NCBI RefSeq assembly: GCF_021130785.1
Contig: NC_060213.1
Span: forward strand, 115,274,501 to 115,338,500
Reading direction: 5' to 3'
Length of the DNA stretch: 64,000 nt
Source: Homalodisca vitripennis
Lineage: Eukaryota; Arthropoda; Insecta; Hemiptera; Cicadellidae
Both the position numbers and the translations under genes were made by a program. The notes under the pieces were generated by a model. That model made no database searches. It worked only from the letters and a program-made list of their open reading frames with translations, and was not told the DNA's origin. How positions within the stretch are numbered: position 1 is the first letter of the stretch; each line of letters begins with the position of its first letter. Shown here piece by piece: positions 1-12,840 of this stretch.

Positions 1-541
1 TACACTTTATTTGAATATGCACTGTTCATAAACTCATTATGTGTAACCTAGTGAACTCTTGTTAAAATCAGTGTGTTCGGCGTCTTCACTGCCTAGTGTG
101 AAGTGGTCCTTCTTAGTCGAGCCTCTAAAATATTATTTCACGGTTCTATAACCAAATTCCATTCTTTTCAGTCACTGTAAAATATCATTGTTGCTTTAAG
201 GTTCTGTTTGTTAGTACTATTTACTGAATTTTTGTTTTATTCAAGCATATTAATATCTTCAGTTAAATATTGTCTGAACTTCTTTAAAGCGTTATAAGAT
301 CTTATCCTGCTACTATCCTGTTATAGTTGTTTTAACTTAGTTTTCATTTCATACATCAATAAACAGTTACATGTTAATTAAAGTTACAATCTTCTCTTTG
401 GTAATTAACATTGTAATTAACACTCCTGTCTCTTTCTCTCCCAAAGGTCATAAATGATATTGGTTACCGTTACACTACGAGATGTCGGGTAGCAAAATAT
501 TTATAATAGGTTATTAAATTTTTATTACCGTAAGCAAATAT
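1..541. other. AT-rich noncoding DNA
   Basis: No reading frame, RNA gene or repeat that I can support. AT-rich sequence running up to the microsatellite. Confidence 0.6.
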
Positions 542-572
542 GAACACACACACATACATGCACGCACGCACA

Positions 573-646
<74 letters not shown>
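542..646. repeat. Compound CA/CACG and TA microsatellite
   Basis: A short CA/GCAC tract (about 545-575) passes into roughly 70 bp of uninterrupted TA. The apparent 65-residue minus-strand frame across it (YIYIYI repeats) is simply translated microsatellite. Confidence 0.95.
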
Positions 647-648
<2 letters not shown>

Positions 649-2715
649 CATATATATGCTAAACCTGCAGATGTTTTTACAAATTTTACTGTACATATGT
701 AAGAAAGTTTTGTTGCATTCATGTGTTGTATGTAATATTACTGTCAAGTTTTGTATTTAACAGGTAATTGTTCAGAAAACTAAATATTACTAGTTGCAAA
801 TGAGTCGTAGCAGAAAATAACTAGGGAAACCATGCATCGGGTCAATGCCTGTTCTCTTTCCTTACTGAACAACAGTAGACTCCATTTTACAGTTCCTATA
901 GTAAAATATAAATTCCATATACCATGTGTTAATTATCCTCTTCTTAAGATTAATTACATTTCAGAAGTAATTTTAAAAACGTGTATTTCTATTTATGTAA
1001 ATTTAAATTTTCATAAGAAATTTAAGTCAAAGTAAGAGTCAAATTTACTATTAGATATCTATCTGATTTTACTTTATTTGCAAATTTTGACTGATTTTGA
1101 ACTGCTACGGCTTATTTACATATTTTTATTTAACATGCCTCTGACATGTTCTGTAAAACAGCTTTTTTATGAAAATCTATGAGTGAAATTGGGTTGCAAA
1201 AATATAAAGTTTGTAATTACATAAATTAGGTATTGTACAAGCTTTTACTATTGTTCAAATACAAAATTTATTTCTATAAAAATACAAATTTATATTTATC
1301 TAATGAACTCTTTAATGTATATGAGAAAATATTTTAGATTAGGGGAATTAATATAGTACATAAAAGACTTTTTTAGATCACAATGCAGGAGGACGAGAAG
1401 AAATATGCCGATATCCCTCAATATTTTTCACAACAGAATACAATTCAAAACTGGAACGATATCTGTGACTGTTATTATTTATTTTTGTTGTCATAGTCAA
1501 TGTTTTCTTTTATTGAGTGCGTGTTTAAGAGTTAGTGTGAAAGGAGTTTCAACTATAAATTTTTTTATGAAGGATTTCTGACCTATTCATCTCACAACGC
1601 TCGGGTTTCATTTGTTTATTTCAAACTAGATTTTGTTATGTTGATTTTAACATTTTAGATTTTACAACTAAACAATAAACAATGCCCGGAAACTCGTGGT
1701 TTCTTTGCAATACTTTTATTATAAAAATATGTTTGATAAAAAGTGAAATATCTTCATAAAAACAAACTACACTAGATTAAACACGTATATTCTATCTTGT
1801 TAAATTATTATTGAAGTTTTAACCATCGTATATTTTATAATCCTGAACACTTCCTCAAAGAATATACACTGAAAGTATATTTTACTGTTTAAAAAATGTA
1901 GGAACCTTCATGATATAAAGGATATGCTCACTAACTGGCACAAATACACAACAAAGTTTATTTACCGACTTTTGTTGTAAATATATTAAGCAGGTCTAAT
2001 TCAAGTCACGTTTATTGTCGAGTGTTGTTCTCAACAAGGTATTTGTCCTGAAGAAAGAACTCCCTTGTTAACAAGTTAAGGACCTACTACAACGTTATTT
2101 CAGCAAATAATTATAAAACTCCGTTTTGTTTTAGACTCTTGAGCTTTATTTATTGCAAACGCTCGTTCTTTTTCGTCGTTTCTACTAAAAGATTAAACAA
2201 TTACACAGCGCGTGGTTATTAAAAAATAATTCAGAGTAATTATATTTTTACGTAATTGTATAATTTTTTTACTTTCCTATAAATAAACATTAGTTGTTAA
2301 AATATACAACTAATTTTAAAAGTTTGTTTTTAATTATAACACTTTTGACTACAATACAAGCCAAATCTTGTTTATTCAGGTAACTTTATCACAAACTATA
2401 AAATATTAAATTTTATTTCTTAAATTCAAGTTGTCTCTTCAAATTCATTGGTATTAGATTTTAAAGTCTTAAGACTGTCGAGATCTTAAATTTTCTCACA
2501 ATTTTCAATCAAAGTAAATATTAAACAGTAAATGTTACGGCATCGCTTCGGAAATTTTTATTCGTTTTTTCATACAAATATATTAAAGAAATCAGAGAAT
2601 ATATTTTAGTAATATTACAAATAATATACATAAAACATTATATTATTGGCCAAGTTTAAGGTATGGTAATAAATTTAAATTAAATATTAACAAGAATTAG
2701 AAAATAAATAACATA
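647..2715. other. AT-rich noncoding DNA, one weak exon-like patch
   Basis: Mostly featureless AT-rich sequence. One patch stands out. At 1384-1494 an ATG opens 36 codons starting MQEDEKKYADIPQYF, just after a pyrimidine-rich stretch ending in TTTTTTAG (about 1376). It could be an exon or chance. I see no convincing donor site and no homologue. Confidence 0.4.
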
Positions 2716-2726
2716 TTGAATTTTTG

Positions 2727-2741
2727 ACGTGACAACGTCTT
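2727..2741 (+). repeat. Left copy of outer inverted motif
   Basis: ACGTGACAACGTCTT, found in inverted orientation at 14639-14653. The pair brackets the hAT element and its nested gypsy. They could be the terminal repeats of an older, roughly 0.8-kb element that hosted the hAT insertion. I cannot place the ends of such an element. Confidence 0.45.
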
Positions 2742-2810
2742 AAATTAGGTTGCGGCTCGGAGTCACTCATAAAAAAGTGTAACGCCCGGTAACGTTACGA
2801 TGCCAGTCCA

Positions 2811-2887
2811 GTGGGTCCGCCGCACGGGATCCGCACGGGATAAAGCAGATAACTGTGGGTCCGCCGCACGGGATAAAGCAGATAACT
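2811..2887 (+). repeat. Two-copy tandem repeat
   Basis: The unit GTGGGTCCGCCGCACGGGA, followed by TAAAGCAGATAACT, occurs twice: 2811-2854 and 2855-2887. The first copy carries an extra 11-bp internal repeat. It is GC-rich against AT-rich surroundings and probably part of the older repeat bounded by the outer inverted motifs. Confidence 0.8.
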
Positions 2888-3369
2888 ATGTTTATTCGTG
2901 AAAATGTGGAGTGCTTAGATTCGTCATTTACAACAACTACAACAATAAAGGTAAATAATCGTACACTGATATTTCATTATCGTAAACTATGATTTATTGA
3001 TTAATTGTTAGATTGACACAAAAGTTGAGAAACTGAGTTTATAGGTTATGTCATACCAGGGTGCCCAGAAGGGGGGGGGCATGGCGCAATTTGCGCCATC
3101 AAAATTTTTTGGGGGGGGGCATGATTTTTTTTATGTTAACATTTTTTTAAACCATGACGATAACCAGAGAAATGAGAATTATACTCAACAGTTAAGTTAA
3201 AAGTACTGATTAATCATTTTAACCATATCATCAAGATTCAAGATCGAAATTGCCATAGCTAAATATTATTCCGCCGTTTAAACTAACTCCAGGATCTCCG
3301 TGTAAAATCCTTAAGAGAAATATTTTATTTGTTTAGGGCGATTAGGTTGGCAGTGGCTCAACTGGCAAC

Positions 3370-3757
3370 TGTAATGTCGAGATTCGACATTACGGTGGTG
3401 GTCGGATCATAGCCTAGAGGTAACCGGGCTGGTAAATTAAACACATGTTTGAAAGTTAACGCACTGGCCGAACCGACCGCATCTTTTCATGGTCTGGGGA
3501 GGACTGGGGTGATACAAAGGTTGCAGGGGCTGAGGCGTGGGGATTGGACACGAGCATCAGGTGAGGTGGTATGATGCTAGCCGACCAACCAGAGCCATTT
3601 ATTAGAATCAGCTCACCCTCTACGTCATCATACAACTTGCAAAACATATTGCCACACGTGAAACCACATAAACTAAATTATTGTACTGACATACAGGTAC
3701 CAACTGTCTTGTTACACCACATAATTATTATTTATTTAATTAATTAATATACTATAA
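3370..3757 (-). repeat. 3' LTR of the nested gypsy
   Basis: Direct-repeat partner of 8626-9009. It opens (plus strand) with the near-palindrome TGTAATGTCGA-GA-TTCGACATTAC. Several single-base insertions and deletions separate it from its partner. The short frame with MFCKLYD inside each LTR is not a gene I can support. Confidence 0.85.
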
Positions 3758-3760
3758 ACT

Positions 3761-4440
3761 CTTCCCCCCTAAAAGTTGAATGATAATACAACATGAATAC
3801 AAGTAATAAAAGAAATATGAATAAGTCATGAAACACAATTTACACACAAGTAGAAATGAATACGGATAATGAAATCAAGTACATAACGTAACAATAGCAC
3901 ACCTAATAAAATATCAAAACATGGATAATTATTGTATCCTCAATAAACCCCATTTCAATCAATTAATCAAGATAAGAATACATAGAAATCAGAATAGATA
4001 TACACTCACATAAATATCATAAAAATCATTTTTGAATAATTATAAGTTTAGTTTGCTTACGGGTTTTCTCTGCCTAGCCGGATAGCGGCGTATGACAGGT
4101 GTGGTTTTGTTGTGACCGATCAGCTGGTAGTACCTCAGCTGGAGACAAGGTCAGGCGGTGCGGACAAGGTCACACTCCGACTCGATGGAGGGGTGCCAGC
4201 TATTTCGGAACTACTACCTGGTCTGGGCGAAAATAACGCAGGGGGTGACATAGAACTGTCGACTACCAGCTTCAAGATGATTCTTACTAGTCACTGTACT
4301 TGGCAAAATATATATCTCTAGGATTTTAATTCATTGTCATTTAAATCTAACTGTGTCTGCATTCCTAGCAATTGATTGATAATGACGTTTCCAGATAATA
4401 CCATTATCTAGTATGACTAAATAAGATACAGGACTTAGTT
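3761..4440 (-). other. Polypurine tract and 3' non-coding part of the nested gypsy
   Basis: Between the end of recognisable integrase and the 3' LTR. The polypurine tract sits directly beside the LTR. A 69-codon plus-strand frame at 4112-4321 has no recognisable motif and lies antisense to the element; I treat it as chance. No envelope gene is seen. Confidence 0.5.
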
Positions 4441-6902
4441 TTTTATGAATTCTACCTTCCGTCCATTTACCCTTACTTCTAAAATCTCTGATTAGTACTG
4501 GCTGTCCTACCAATAATTCACAAGTTTTGCTTCCACCAAAATTTACAATTTGTTTTTCTTGGTTACGGTGTACAATTTCAAGTAAATTAGGTTTGATTAA
4601 ATCTAGTCTTGTTTCGTAAATTTACGATTAAACATAAGTTTTGCTGGTGACTCATTGGTTGTACTATGTACACAATTTCTGTAAGCTAGTAAAAATTTTA
4701 CATAAAGCTAATTCAGAATTGTCGTTGCTAAATAAAGCACATTTCAATCTTTTCTTTACTGTCTTAACTGAATTTTCCGCTTGACCATTACTGGCTGGGG
4801 TGGTAAGGTGGTGTGAAAGTATGCCGAATTCCATTTGACTTCAGAAATTGGCTAAATTCAAATGAAATGAAAGGTGGGCCATTATCTGATACAATATGTT
4901 GAGGTAAACCGTACCTCGCAAACATAGGTCTCAACTTGTTTATTGTTTGTTTAGCGGAAAGTAGAAGTGACTTCCTCGACTTCGAGCCGATTACTGTGTG
5001 CATCAATTATTACTAAATATAATTTTAGAATTGAATGGACCAAGAAAATCCAAATGGATCCGTTGCCATGGATGTTCGGGATACTCCCACACATGCAATA
5101 CACGTTTTGATGGATTTTGCCTTTCACTTTGACATGGTTTACAACTGCTTGCTAGGACACTCAATATCCTTATCTATTCCTGGCCAATACATATAACCAC
5201 GAGCTATGGGACTTCATCTTTACAATACCAAGATGACCTGTGTGCAATTCATTCAACATTTGTTTTCTTAACACTTTCGGTACTACAACTCTATGACCAT
5301 ACATCAATATTTCTTGTTCTATAGTTAACTCATTTTGTCTTTGCGCATAAGCACTAAGTTCACTAATTACCTTCTCTGGCCAACCATGACAAACATAATT
5401 TAAAACCTTACTTAAATTCAGGATCTAAACGGGTTTCTCGCTTAACATCTTTAAAGTTAAGGGGTATTTCACTTTCCTCAATATATTGTAAATAAGTAAC
5501 TATGTAAGCTTACTTGATCTGGTTCCTCTAGGTTTTGTCTTAAGTCATTTACATTTAAAGGTAACCTTGACAAACCGTCCGCATGTCCGTTAGCTTTGGA
5601 ACGGATGTATTCAATATCAAAGTCATAAGCAGATAAAAACAAGGCATAGCGTTGTAGCCTACTAGCTGCATACGCTGGTAATCCTTTCTTGGGACCAAAC
5701 ACTGATATCAAAGGCTTATGATCTGTGACGAGAGTAAACCTTCTGCAAAACAAGTATTGGTTTGAACTTCTTAATTCCAAACACTATTGCGAGTGCTTCC
5801 TTATCAATGACAGAATACTTGAGCTCTGCCTAGTTTAAACGGCTTTGATGCAAAACAAATAGGTTTTTCACTGTTATCACTTTGGATTTGAGTTAGGACA
5901 CAGCCCAACCCATATGAACTACTGTCTGTGTACAACTTTAAAGGTAAATCAGGATTGTAATGAGCTAATATAGGAGCTGAAATTAATTTTTGCTTAATTA
6001 CATCAAAAGATTTTTTACAGGCTGCGTTCCATGCAAAGGGTGTGTCTTTCCTTAGTAACTGATACATTGGAGTTGCCAGGGTTGCCAGGTTTAGGCACAA
6101 ACTTAGAGTAATAGCTAACTAATCCTAAAAATCCCTTGAGGCTGAGTGACACTAGTAGGCACAGGTGCCTTTGAGACTGCTTCAACTTTAGCTGGAGAGG
6201 TGCTAAGACCTTCCTTGCTCAACACATGACCAAGATATTCAATGGATGGACAAAAAAATTGACATTTATCTTTGCTCACTGTCAAACCATTTTCACTTAG
6301 CCTTTGACAAACAGCTTTTAACCTGGCTAAGTGTTCAGCTTGATTTTACCAGTTATCAGAATGTCATCCAAAAAAACATGATATTCCTTCAATACCTGCC
6401 AATAGCTGTTCCATGATACGTTGAAAAATACCAGGTGCAGAAGATATTCCATACGGAATACGATTGTAAACAAACAAACCTCGGTGTGTACTGATGGTAC
6501 ATAACCTCTTAGAACTGTCATCCAGTCTGACTTGTTGATAAGCATTAGATAAATCTAATTTAGAAAAAGCTTACTCCTTTCTGTAAAGAGGTGAACAACT
6601 CTTCTATTCTAGGTACTGGATATCTGTCTATTTCCAAGTATTTGGTTAAGAGATACCTTAAAATCACCACATATGCGTAACTGTCCATTTTTCTTTAAGA
6701 TAGGGACAATAGGTGTACCCCATTCACTACTGTCTACAGGTGTCAAAATTTCATTCTCAACTAGCCTATCTAGTTCCTTGTCCACTTTACATTTTAGTGA
6801 AAACGGCATTGGTCTTGGTTTAAAATACTTTGGTTTTACCTCTGGTTTAAGATTAAGCTTAACTGGGTCTCCTGTATAACAACCTAAGCTTTCAGTAAAC
6901 AC
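4441..6902 (-). pseudogene. Gypsy pol remnant: RT, RNase H, integrase
   Basis: Copies retroelement RNA and integrates the DNA when intact. Here it is split by frameshifts. Reading leftwards on the minus strand: the RT start (6902-6609: ILTPVDSSEWGTPIVPILKK, then LRICGDFKVSLNQ); the RT catalytic box as FLDDIL near 6370, with F in place of the usual Y; RNase H (6100-5480: YTDSSSYGLGCVLTQ, then VTDHKPLISVFG); and integrase with SDNGPPF (about 4890) and YHPSQ. The tether and fingers between are in shifted frames. Domain order matches Ty3/gypsy pol. The number of breaks makes the copy inactive, although the indel-rich LTR comparison suggests that some breaks could be sequencing errors. Confidence 0.85.
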
Positions 6903-7619
6903 ATTTGGAAAATTCTTGATACAAACTCATGACAATATCATTGTCGAACTGGGCCTATCGATAGGTGGTTTGTTTACATGTACATTGTTTTTCCTTATAC
7001 TGTCCTACTAGACTGTTTTACATTAAGAGGTATGGTTTACTGATACTTATAAATCCCTGATCCAATCTCTCCATAAGCGGGTTTGCACCTTTTGCAATTA
7101 CATAGAGTTCTAGAGCTTTATTAACATTGTTGTACTCAACATTTACTAATAACTTACCCAAGGGTTGAATTTGCTCACTCGTGTAGGAACTTAAAATTAG
7201 ACTGGTAACTCTTTAGCGGAATGTGATTAAGATTAGCCTTATAAAAATTCTCAGAGACAACACTGACACAAGCTCCGCTATCAACCTCGAAAAACTACTA
7301 ACCTATGTTCCAATTTGAGGTTAACCTTGATCGGATCAACTCTCACATGATTTAATCTTCCTAGGCTTACAAACTCGTTAGGCCTATCTTTTATAGAAAA
7401 ACAAGTTACTTAAATCATAAACTTCATCATTTACATTAGGCCTACATTGTGCATAGTTTACATTTGCAGTAAATTTGACTAGGGTTAGGTGTACTTTCTG
7501 ATACATAATGTTGCTTATATTGAAAATTCTGCTTTTTTGCCTTTTCCTTTGTGCTGGGGAAACTTCTTTATTACTATTAAAAATTTGAAGTGGTTGATTT
7601 ACCTGAATTTTAGGCCTAA
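6903..7619 (-). pseudogene. Gypsy protease / RT-linker region, eroded
   Basis: This lies between the second zinc knuckle and the start of RT, where protease belongs. Only short broken frames are present. I could not pick out a clean D-S/T-G active site, so this call rests on position in the element. Confidence 0.5.
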
Positions 7620-8353
7620 TTTTGATTTACACACTTTCTCCAGATGACCCATCTTACTACAAAAATTACATTTGTAATTTCTATACCTGCACACATTTGT
7701 GACGTGGCCACCTTTGCCACAACACCAACACATTTATCACTTGACACATTCTCCTCCCTCCTAGGCTGGAGACGTTTCCTCTGATGTTGATGTTGATGTG
7801 GGAGATGGTCTGAACTGCTGCATCTTCATCCCTGCCGCCATGTTGCTGGTATAAGCCATGGACGTCGTCTGCCGCTCCGCCGCCTCCAGGGACAGGGCCA
7901 GCTGCATCGCTTTGTCGAAGGTTAAGTCTACTTCTCCAATCAGGCGTTTCTTGATAGTACCACTCCGCAGACCGCTTACCCAGGCGATCTCGCAAATAGT
8001 CCGGCAACTTGTCTTGAAATTCACAGTATGTTGATAGTTTTTTAGTTGCACAACGTATTCACCAACTGTTTCTGTTCATGTTGGTTGCGTAAACTAAATT
8101 TGTACCGTTCCGCAATGAACGACGGTTTAGGACTGACATGATCTTGTAGAATTTGCACAATGTCCTTGAATGTCTTAGAACTAGGCTTGTTCGGCGTACA
8201 CAAATCCTTTAACAAATTATACGTTTTAACACCTATGACTGTTAACAAAGTACTCACTTTCTTTTCAGCTTTAATGTCATTGCAATCTATGAAAAGTTCG
8301 AACCTTTCGACATAAGATGACCAAGATTCCTCCGCACTGTCATAGGGTCCCAA
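7620..8353 (-). pseudogene. Gypsy gag remnant with two CCHC zinc knuckles
   Basis: Structural protein of the retroelement particle. A first segment (8353-8042) carries capsid-like sequence (SWSSYVERFELFI, then VIGVKTYNLLKDL). It continues after a frameshift at 8051-7761 (DLTFDKAMQLALSLEAAERQ). A third frame at about 7735-7625 encodes two knuckles: CWCCGKGGHVTNVC and CNFCSKMGHLEKVC. Paired CX2CX4HX4C knuckles at the gag C-terminus are usual for many insect gypsy lineages. The frame changes at least twice, so it is annotated as a pseudogene. Confidence 0.8.
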
Positions 8354-8625
8354 ACGAGCCTATTATTCCGGTCGCCATGTTGAACTCAGGATCTTCGTTA
8401 AATAAACTGTCTATGAAAAGAGGCGCGATTTCACTAACACAATCCGACATTAATGTTTGCACTGAAATTGATGCGAATCAATTGTTGTGTGTACCTTCCT
8501 ACACCGCACTTGTGTACCTTACTACACTGAAGCGTCCGTGCACCTGTCTACACCGACATCTTTGCACTCCCGAACGATCAATGTCTTCTTGATGCGCGTT
8601 TCTTTAAACTGCCTCGTCGCCAGTT

Positions 8626-9009
8626 TGTAATGTCGAGATTCGACATTACGGTGGTGGTCGGATCATAGCCTAGAGGGTAACCGGGCTGGTAAATTAAACA
8701 CATGTTTGAAAGTTAACGCACTGGCCGAAACCGACCGCATCTTTTCATGGTCTGGGGAGGACTGGGGCGATACAAAGGTAGCAGGGGCTGAGGCGTGGGA
8801 TTGGACACGAGCATCAGGTGAGGTGGTATGATGCCAGCCGACCAACCAGTAGCCATTTATTAGAATCAGCTCACCCTCTACGTCATACAACTTGCAAAAC
8901 ATATTGCCACACGTGAAACCACATAAAACTAAATTATTGTACTGACATACAGGGTACCAACTGTCTTGTTACACCACATAATATTATTTATTTAATTAAT
9001 ATACTATAA
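8626..9009 (-). repeat. 5' LTR of the nested gypsy
   Basis: Direct repeat of 3370-3757. The minus-strand primer site lies just inside it (8612-8622, TGGCGACGAGG); I could not assign a tRNA. The outer edge is followed by AACT (9010-9013), matching the bases before the other LTR. Confidence 0.85.
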
Positions 9010-9274
9010 AACTGCCGTATACTATACTATTAACTGTCTTGTCTGCCGTCTGCTGTCTGTCACAGTCACATCACAGCCGTTAGTGATGTACTGATGTGAA
9101 TGTGAGTCGTGAGTTTTGAGTTTGAGTACCTATTGCAACAGAACAAAACTGTCTCGTTTGAAGAAGCTCGGATACGGACGTTAATGAAGGTTGAATGTGC
9201 GTGTATTTGTTATGCGTTATGGTATGTCTTATGTTATGTTGTAGATTTGTGATTTGTTCATAAACTAAAACTAA
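9010..9274 (+). other. Left-arm hAT sequence after the gypsy insertion
   Basis: Continues the hAT 5' non-coding region interrupted at 3369. It includes CTGTCTTGTCTGCCGTCTGC-type low-complexity sequence. No coding signal before the first transposase frame. Confidence 0.5.
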
Positions 9275-12200
9275 AGATGCCTAAGAAGAGCAAAAAAACG
9301 TTGTACAAAATTTAAATGCCTAGAAGTGATGTGCAACACGATCCATCGCAAAGACAAATGGTTGGATCACTGTAAGAAGAAACATAGTTACAAGTTTAAG
9401 AACAATATTAAAAATCAATTATAAAGTGGTTGAAATAAAAGTCGACAACGGCCCATGGCAAAAATACGTTCCAGACCCAAGCCCAAGCCAATCTACATCC
9501 CTGGATGACATCCCTCATACTTTGACGAGTAAGCCTACCCAAGACCAAGATGAAGATGTTTTTGAGCCAACATCAGAAAGTTTCCAAGATAAAATCTACC
9601 AGCGAGATCGAGACTGATGCAATTACTCTACCACTACTAGAAGTCACAGACTCTGAACTAGAAACACAAAGGTAGGCCTAACTTTGTAATAACTAACTAA
9701 TGTAAAACTAAGGGGCAAAAACGGTTTTTACTTAGTCAAAATTTTTAATATGTCTAGGCCTAGGCGCAGGGCGCAGGCTGTTATATTGTTTTATAGAGGC
9801 AAACACGATTAACACGAATACTAAGCCTTTATGTATCCAACCTACCTAAAAACATAATATCTTGTAAAATGTATGGTATAGCCTAACTTACCCAAGCTTG
9901 TATTCTGAGGAGTCAAACCAAAGTCTGATTTTGTTCTGCCGTATTCACTGTTATAGGTATTTTGGTACTGTTCAGCACTCTGTGGAGTTAGGTTAGGTTA
10001 TAACATAGGCCTAATAGTTATGTACCCAAATAGTTTGACCCAAATACTGAATACAAATATAACCGTGTACAACATTCTTGACGTTCTTCACTGTCTGAAT
10101 ATTGTTGTAGTTCGCCAAAGTCCCGTTTAGAGTTCAGAAGCTTCTTGGTTGTTTATCTATCGACGGGTAGAGCATAGAATTGGCGTGCATAGAAGGGTTA
10201 ATTTTCTTCAGGCATATGTTGGAAGTTATAGGCAATAGGCCTACCATTTTTTGAGAATTTTAAACCTATTAGCTTAGGGCTTAATAACTTCTCACAGACT
10301 AAACAAATTTTGTATATATTTGTAGATCAAACCAAGAACTGGAAGAACAGGAACCTGACAAATTTTGGAACAAGTGATGTAGATGAACCAGACTCGGATA
10401 TTTCATCTAATGAAGATCACAGTGATCCAGCTTCATATGCTAACCTCAAGCTCTCTCCTGAAGGACATAAATGTGGCTCTAAATTTGGAAAATCAAGACT
10501 TATCATCAATAGAATTTCCTTCAACGGGTGGAAGAAAATTTTATCATCTGTGGAAAAATTGTATATTGCCCAATAACAGTGTGAAACCTAGGAAGTGGCT
10601 AGTGTACAGTAAAAAAAAGGACGCTGTATTTTGTTTTGCCTTGCACACTATTTGCACTTCCAACTGAACGGTCTGTATGGGGAACAACCGGCTACAGAGG
10701 GTGGACAGAGCATAGAGGAGAAAGAGATTTTTTACTCCACGAGACTTCCAAAAATCATATATCTGCAGAGGTTGCCAGAATTCAATGGATCTCACAAAAG
10801 AGAATAGATTTGAGCCTTGCTCACAATGTAACAGAGCAGTTGACCAAAACCGAGAAGTCCTGTCAGTTGTCATTGATTGTTGTAGTTACTTGAGTGAGGA
10901 AATGATTGCCTTTCGCAAAAACGATGTTTTAGAAGGAAAGCTGTTAGGGTTATTTAGACTTATAAGAAAATATAGCCCAGATGCGAGAGTTTACCTTGAA
11001 AAAATTGATAGAGCAAGGGCTGAGAATGTAAGACTGGGATCTAATTTCTTGAGTTACAGGAATATTTTTGATCTTATCAATACAATGAGTGACGTGGTAG
11101 TTAATAAAATTGTAACAAGTGTGAATTTAACCAACATATTAATTTATTCGATTATACTAGACTCTACCCAGGATGTGAGTAAAAAAGAATGTACCACTAT
11201 CATAGTTCGCTACATTGAGCACATGGATGATACACAACAAACTACAATATCAAACGTAAAACCAAAAAGAGCGCTTGGTCAAGGTTTTTTACAAGTGGGG
11301 GATACATCCGGGGAAATGTTAGTTTAGAGAGCTAAAGAAATGCTTAACAGCCCTAAACCTTGATCCCAAAGGTATAGTGGGCCAGAGTATGGACGGTGCA
11401 GGGAAACATGAGAGGGCAGTTCAAAAGGTCTCAAATCACTAGTCACAAAAGAAAACCCTAAAGCTTTTTATGTATGGTGCTGCTCTCACAGGTTCGCCCT
11501 TGTTGTAGAGCAGTCCCTTGATATATGCTGTCAAATGAGGAATTTGTTTTCATTCTTGGAAGATTTGTATGTTTTCATGTCAGGCCACAGGAGACACCAC
11601 CTTTTGCTCGAAAATCTAGAAAGGGGGGAAAAAAGAAGCAAGAGACGCTTAAAAAGAGTACAGACTACTTGTTGGTCGAGTAAAACTGACGCCCTTCAAA
11701 CCATTGTGAGTTGTTTTGAAACAATAAGAGATACATTGCAAGATTTGTCGACTGACAAGAATTCTGACAACAACACCAAAGCCAAAGCAATAGGCCTCCT
11801 AAAGCAAATGACAGATTTTGAAAATATAAGCACAATATACATAGCATCTTCTTTGTTCAAAATATTGTCTCCCATAACAATTTTGTTTTCAGTCACCTAC
11901 CATTGATTGCAGTATAGTCCCAAAAGTTATTAAAGAAACACAGGAAAAACTGGCGTTCATGCGCTAAGATTCGGCGTGGGAAAAGATTGAAAGTGGCATT
12001 ACTTCCTTTGCTGAAGAACACAACATTCCTTTACCCACCAGACAACGAATCAGAAAAAGGAAAAGATTCATGGACGAGTTGGCAATTGAGGAATGCATAG
12101 AAGACCCTATTAAGAAAGTAAAGGTTGATATTTATTTCAACGTTCTAGACTCTCTCTACAACCAGCTAAATGACAGATTTCCAGAAAGTTCTCTGGCTAT

Positions 12201-12840
12201 GGTGTCGCAGATGGGATATTTTTCTCATGATGGAATTTTGAAGATGGTAGATGATATAAGAAAAAAGGCCTAAAATGTAATCCATCTTCAATTGAGAATC
12301 TTTGTGAATACTACAATCTAGACAAGGAATTAATTGTAGATGAACTAGACATCTTCATTGATGTTTACAAAGCTACTCACTTGGACATAGATATTTCTGA
12401 TGTCATGTCTGAGAAGAAGAAAATCAGAGAGAACCAGTACTGCTAACCCCGAGGATAGTTTAAGTTCTGACCATGATGAAGATGAAGAACAGGAGGACGT
12501 TACAGTGACTGACCAAGTTTAAGAAAAAGAAAAATGTTGACGACTGGGTGAAAAGAGGATTTATTAGACCATACAGGTGCCTATTGAATCTATCAGGATT
12601 CCCTCATCTCAGTATACTTTATAGGATACTGTTGTCTCTGCCAGTTCACAAGTTGTTCTGCTGAGAGAACTATGAGTCGGTTGAAGATAGTTAAGAATCG
12701 TCCTAAGAAGCACCATGGGGGATAGTTGGCTTTCAAGCTTGTCATTCTTTCTTGCGAGAAAGAAATTCTAAAACAGATCTCAAATGAAGAAATCATCAAC
12801 AGGTTTGCACTTTTCAAAGTGTGCAAAGAAAAAAACTTCT
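9275..12840 (+). pseudogene. hAT transposase (TTF zinc finger, DUF4371, hAT dimerisation), frameshifted
   Basis: Cut-and-paste transposase of the ZMYM1-like hAT group. Parts, in order: a C2H2/BED-like finger near 9310-9420 (HRKDKWLDHCKKKH); an acidic linker; a TTF-type finger at about 10585-10645 (RKWLVYSKKKDAVFCF); a segment HETSKNHISAEVA (about 10738-10776); and the DUF4371 core at 10785-11327 (VVVNKIVTSVNL, then SIILDSTQDVSKKE), a family motif holding a presumed catalytic Asp. Next come GQSMDGAG (about 11380), a region with RVQTTCWSSKTDALQ (11655-11700), YFNVLDSLYNQLNDRFP (12130-12185) and a C-terminal dimerisation block (about 12580-12825: LLNLSGFPHLS, then LREKEILKQISNEEIINRFA). Stops and frame changes separate most of these blocks. 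The order and motifs are convincing; activity is not expected. Confidence 0.85.

Larger units (their letters stand above)
3370..9009 (-). mobile_element. Ty3/gypsy LTR retrotransposon, degraded, inserted in the hAT left arm
   Basis: Two direct repeats of about 385 bp (3370-3757 and 8626-9009) flank remnants of gag, protease, reverse transcriptase, RNase H and integrase in the correct order on the minus strand. A polypurine tract (plus strand cttcccccct, 3761-3770) abuts the left, 3' LTR. A primer-site-like TGGCGACGAGG (minus strand, 8612-8622) lies beside the right, 5' LTR. AACT flanks both outer ends (3367-3370 and 9010-9013) and fits a 4-bp target duplication. Its position shows that it inserted after the hAT. 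Confidence 0.88.

Noticed and set aside
525..722. Minus-strand frame of 65 codons rich in YIYI
   Set aside because: Translated TA microsatellite.
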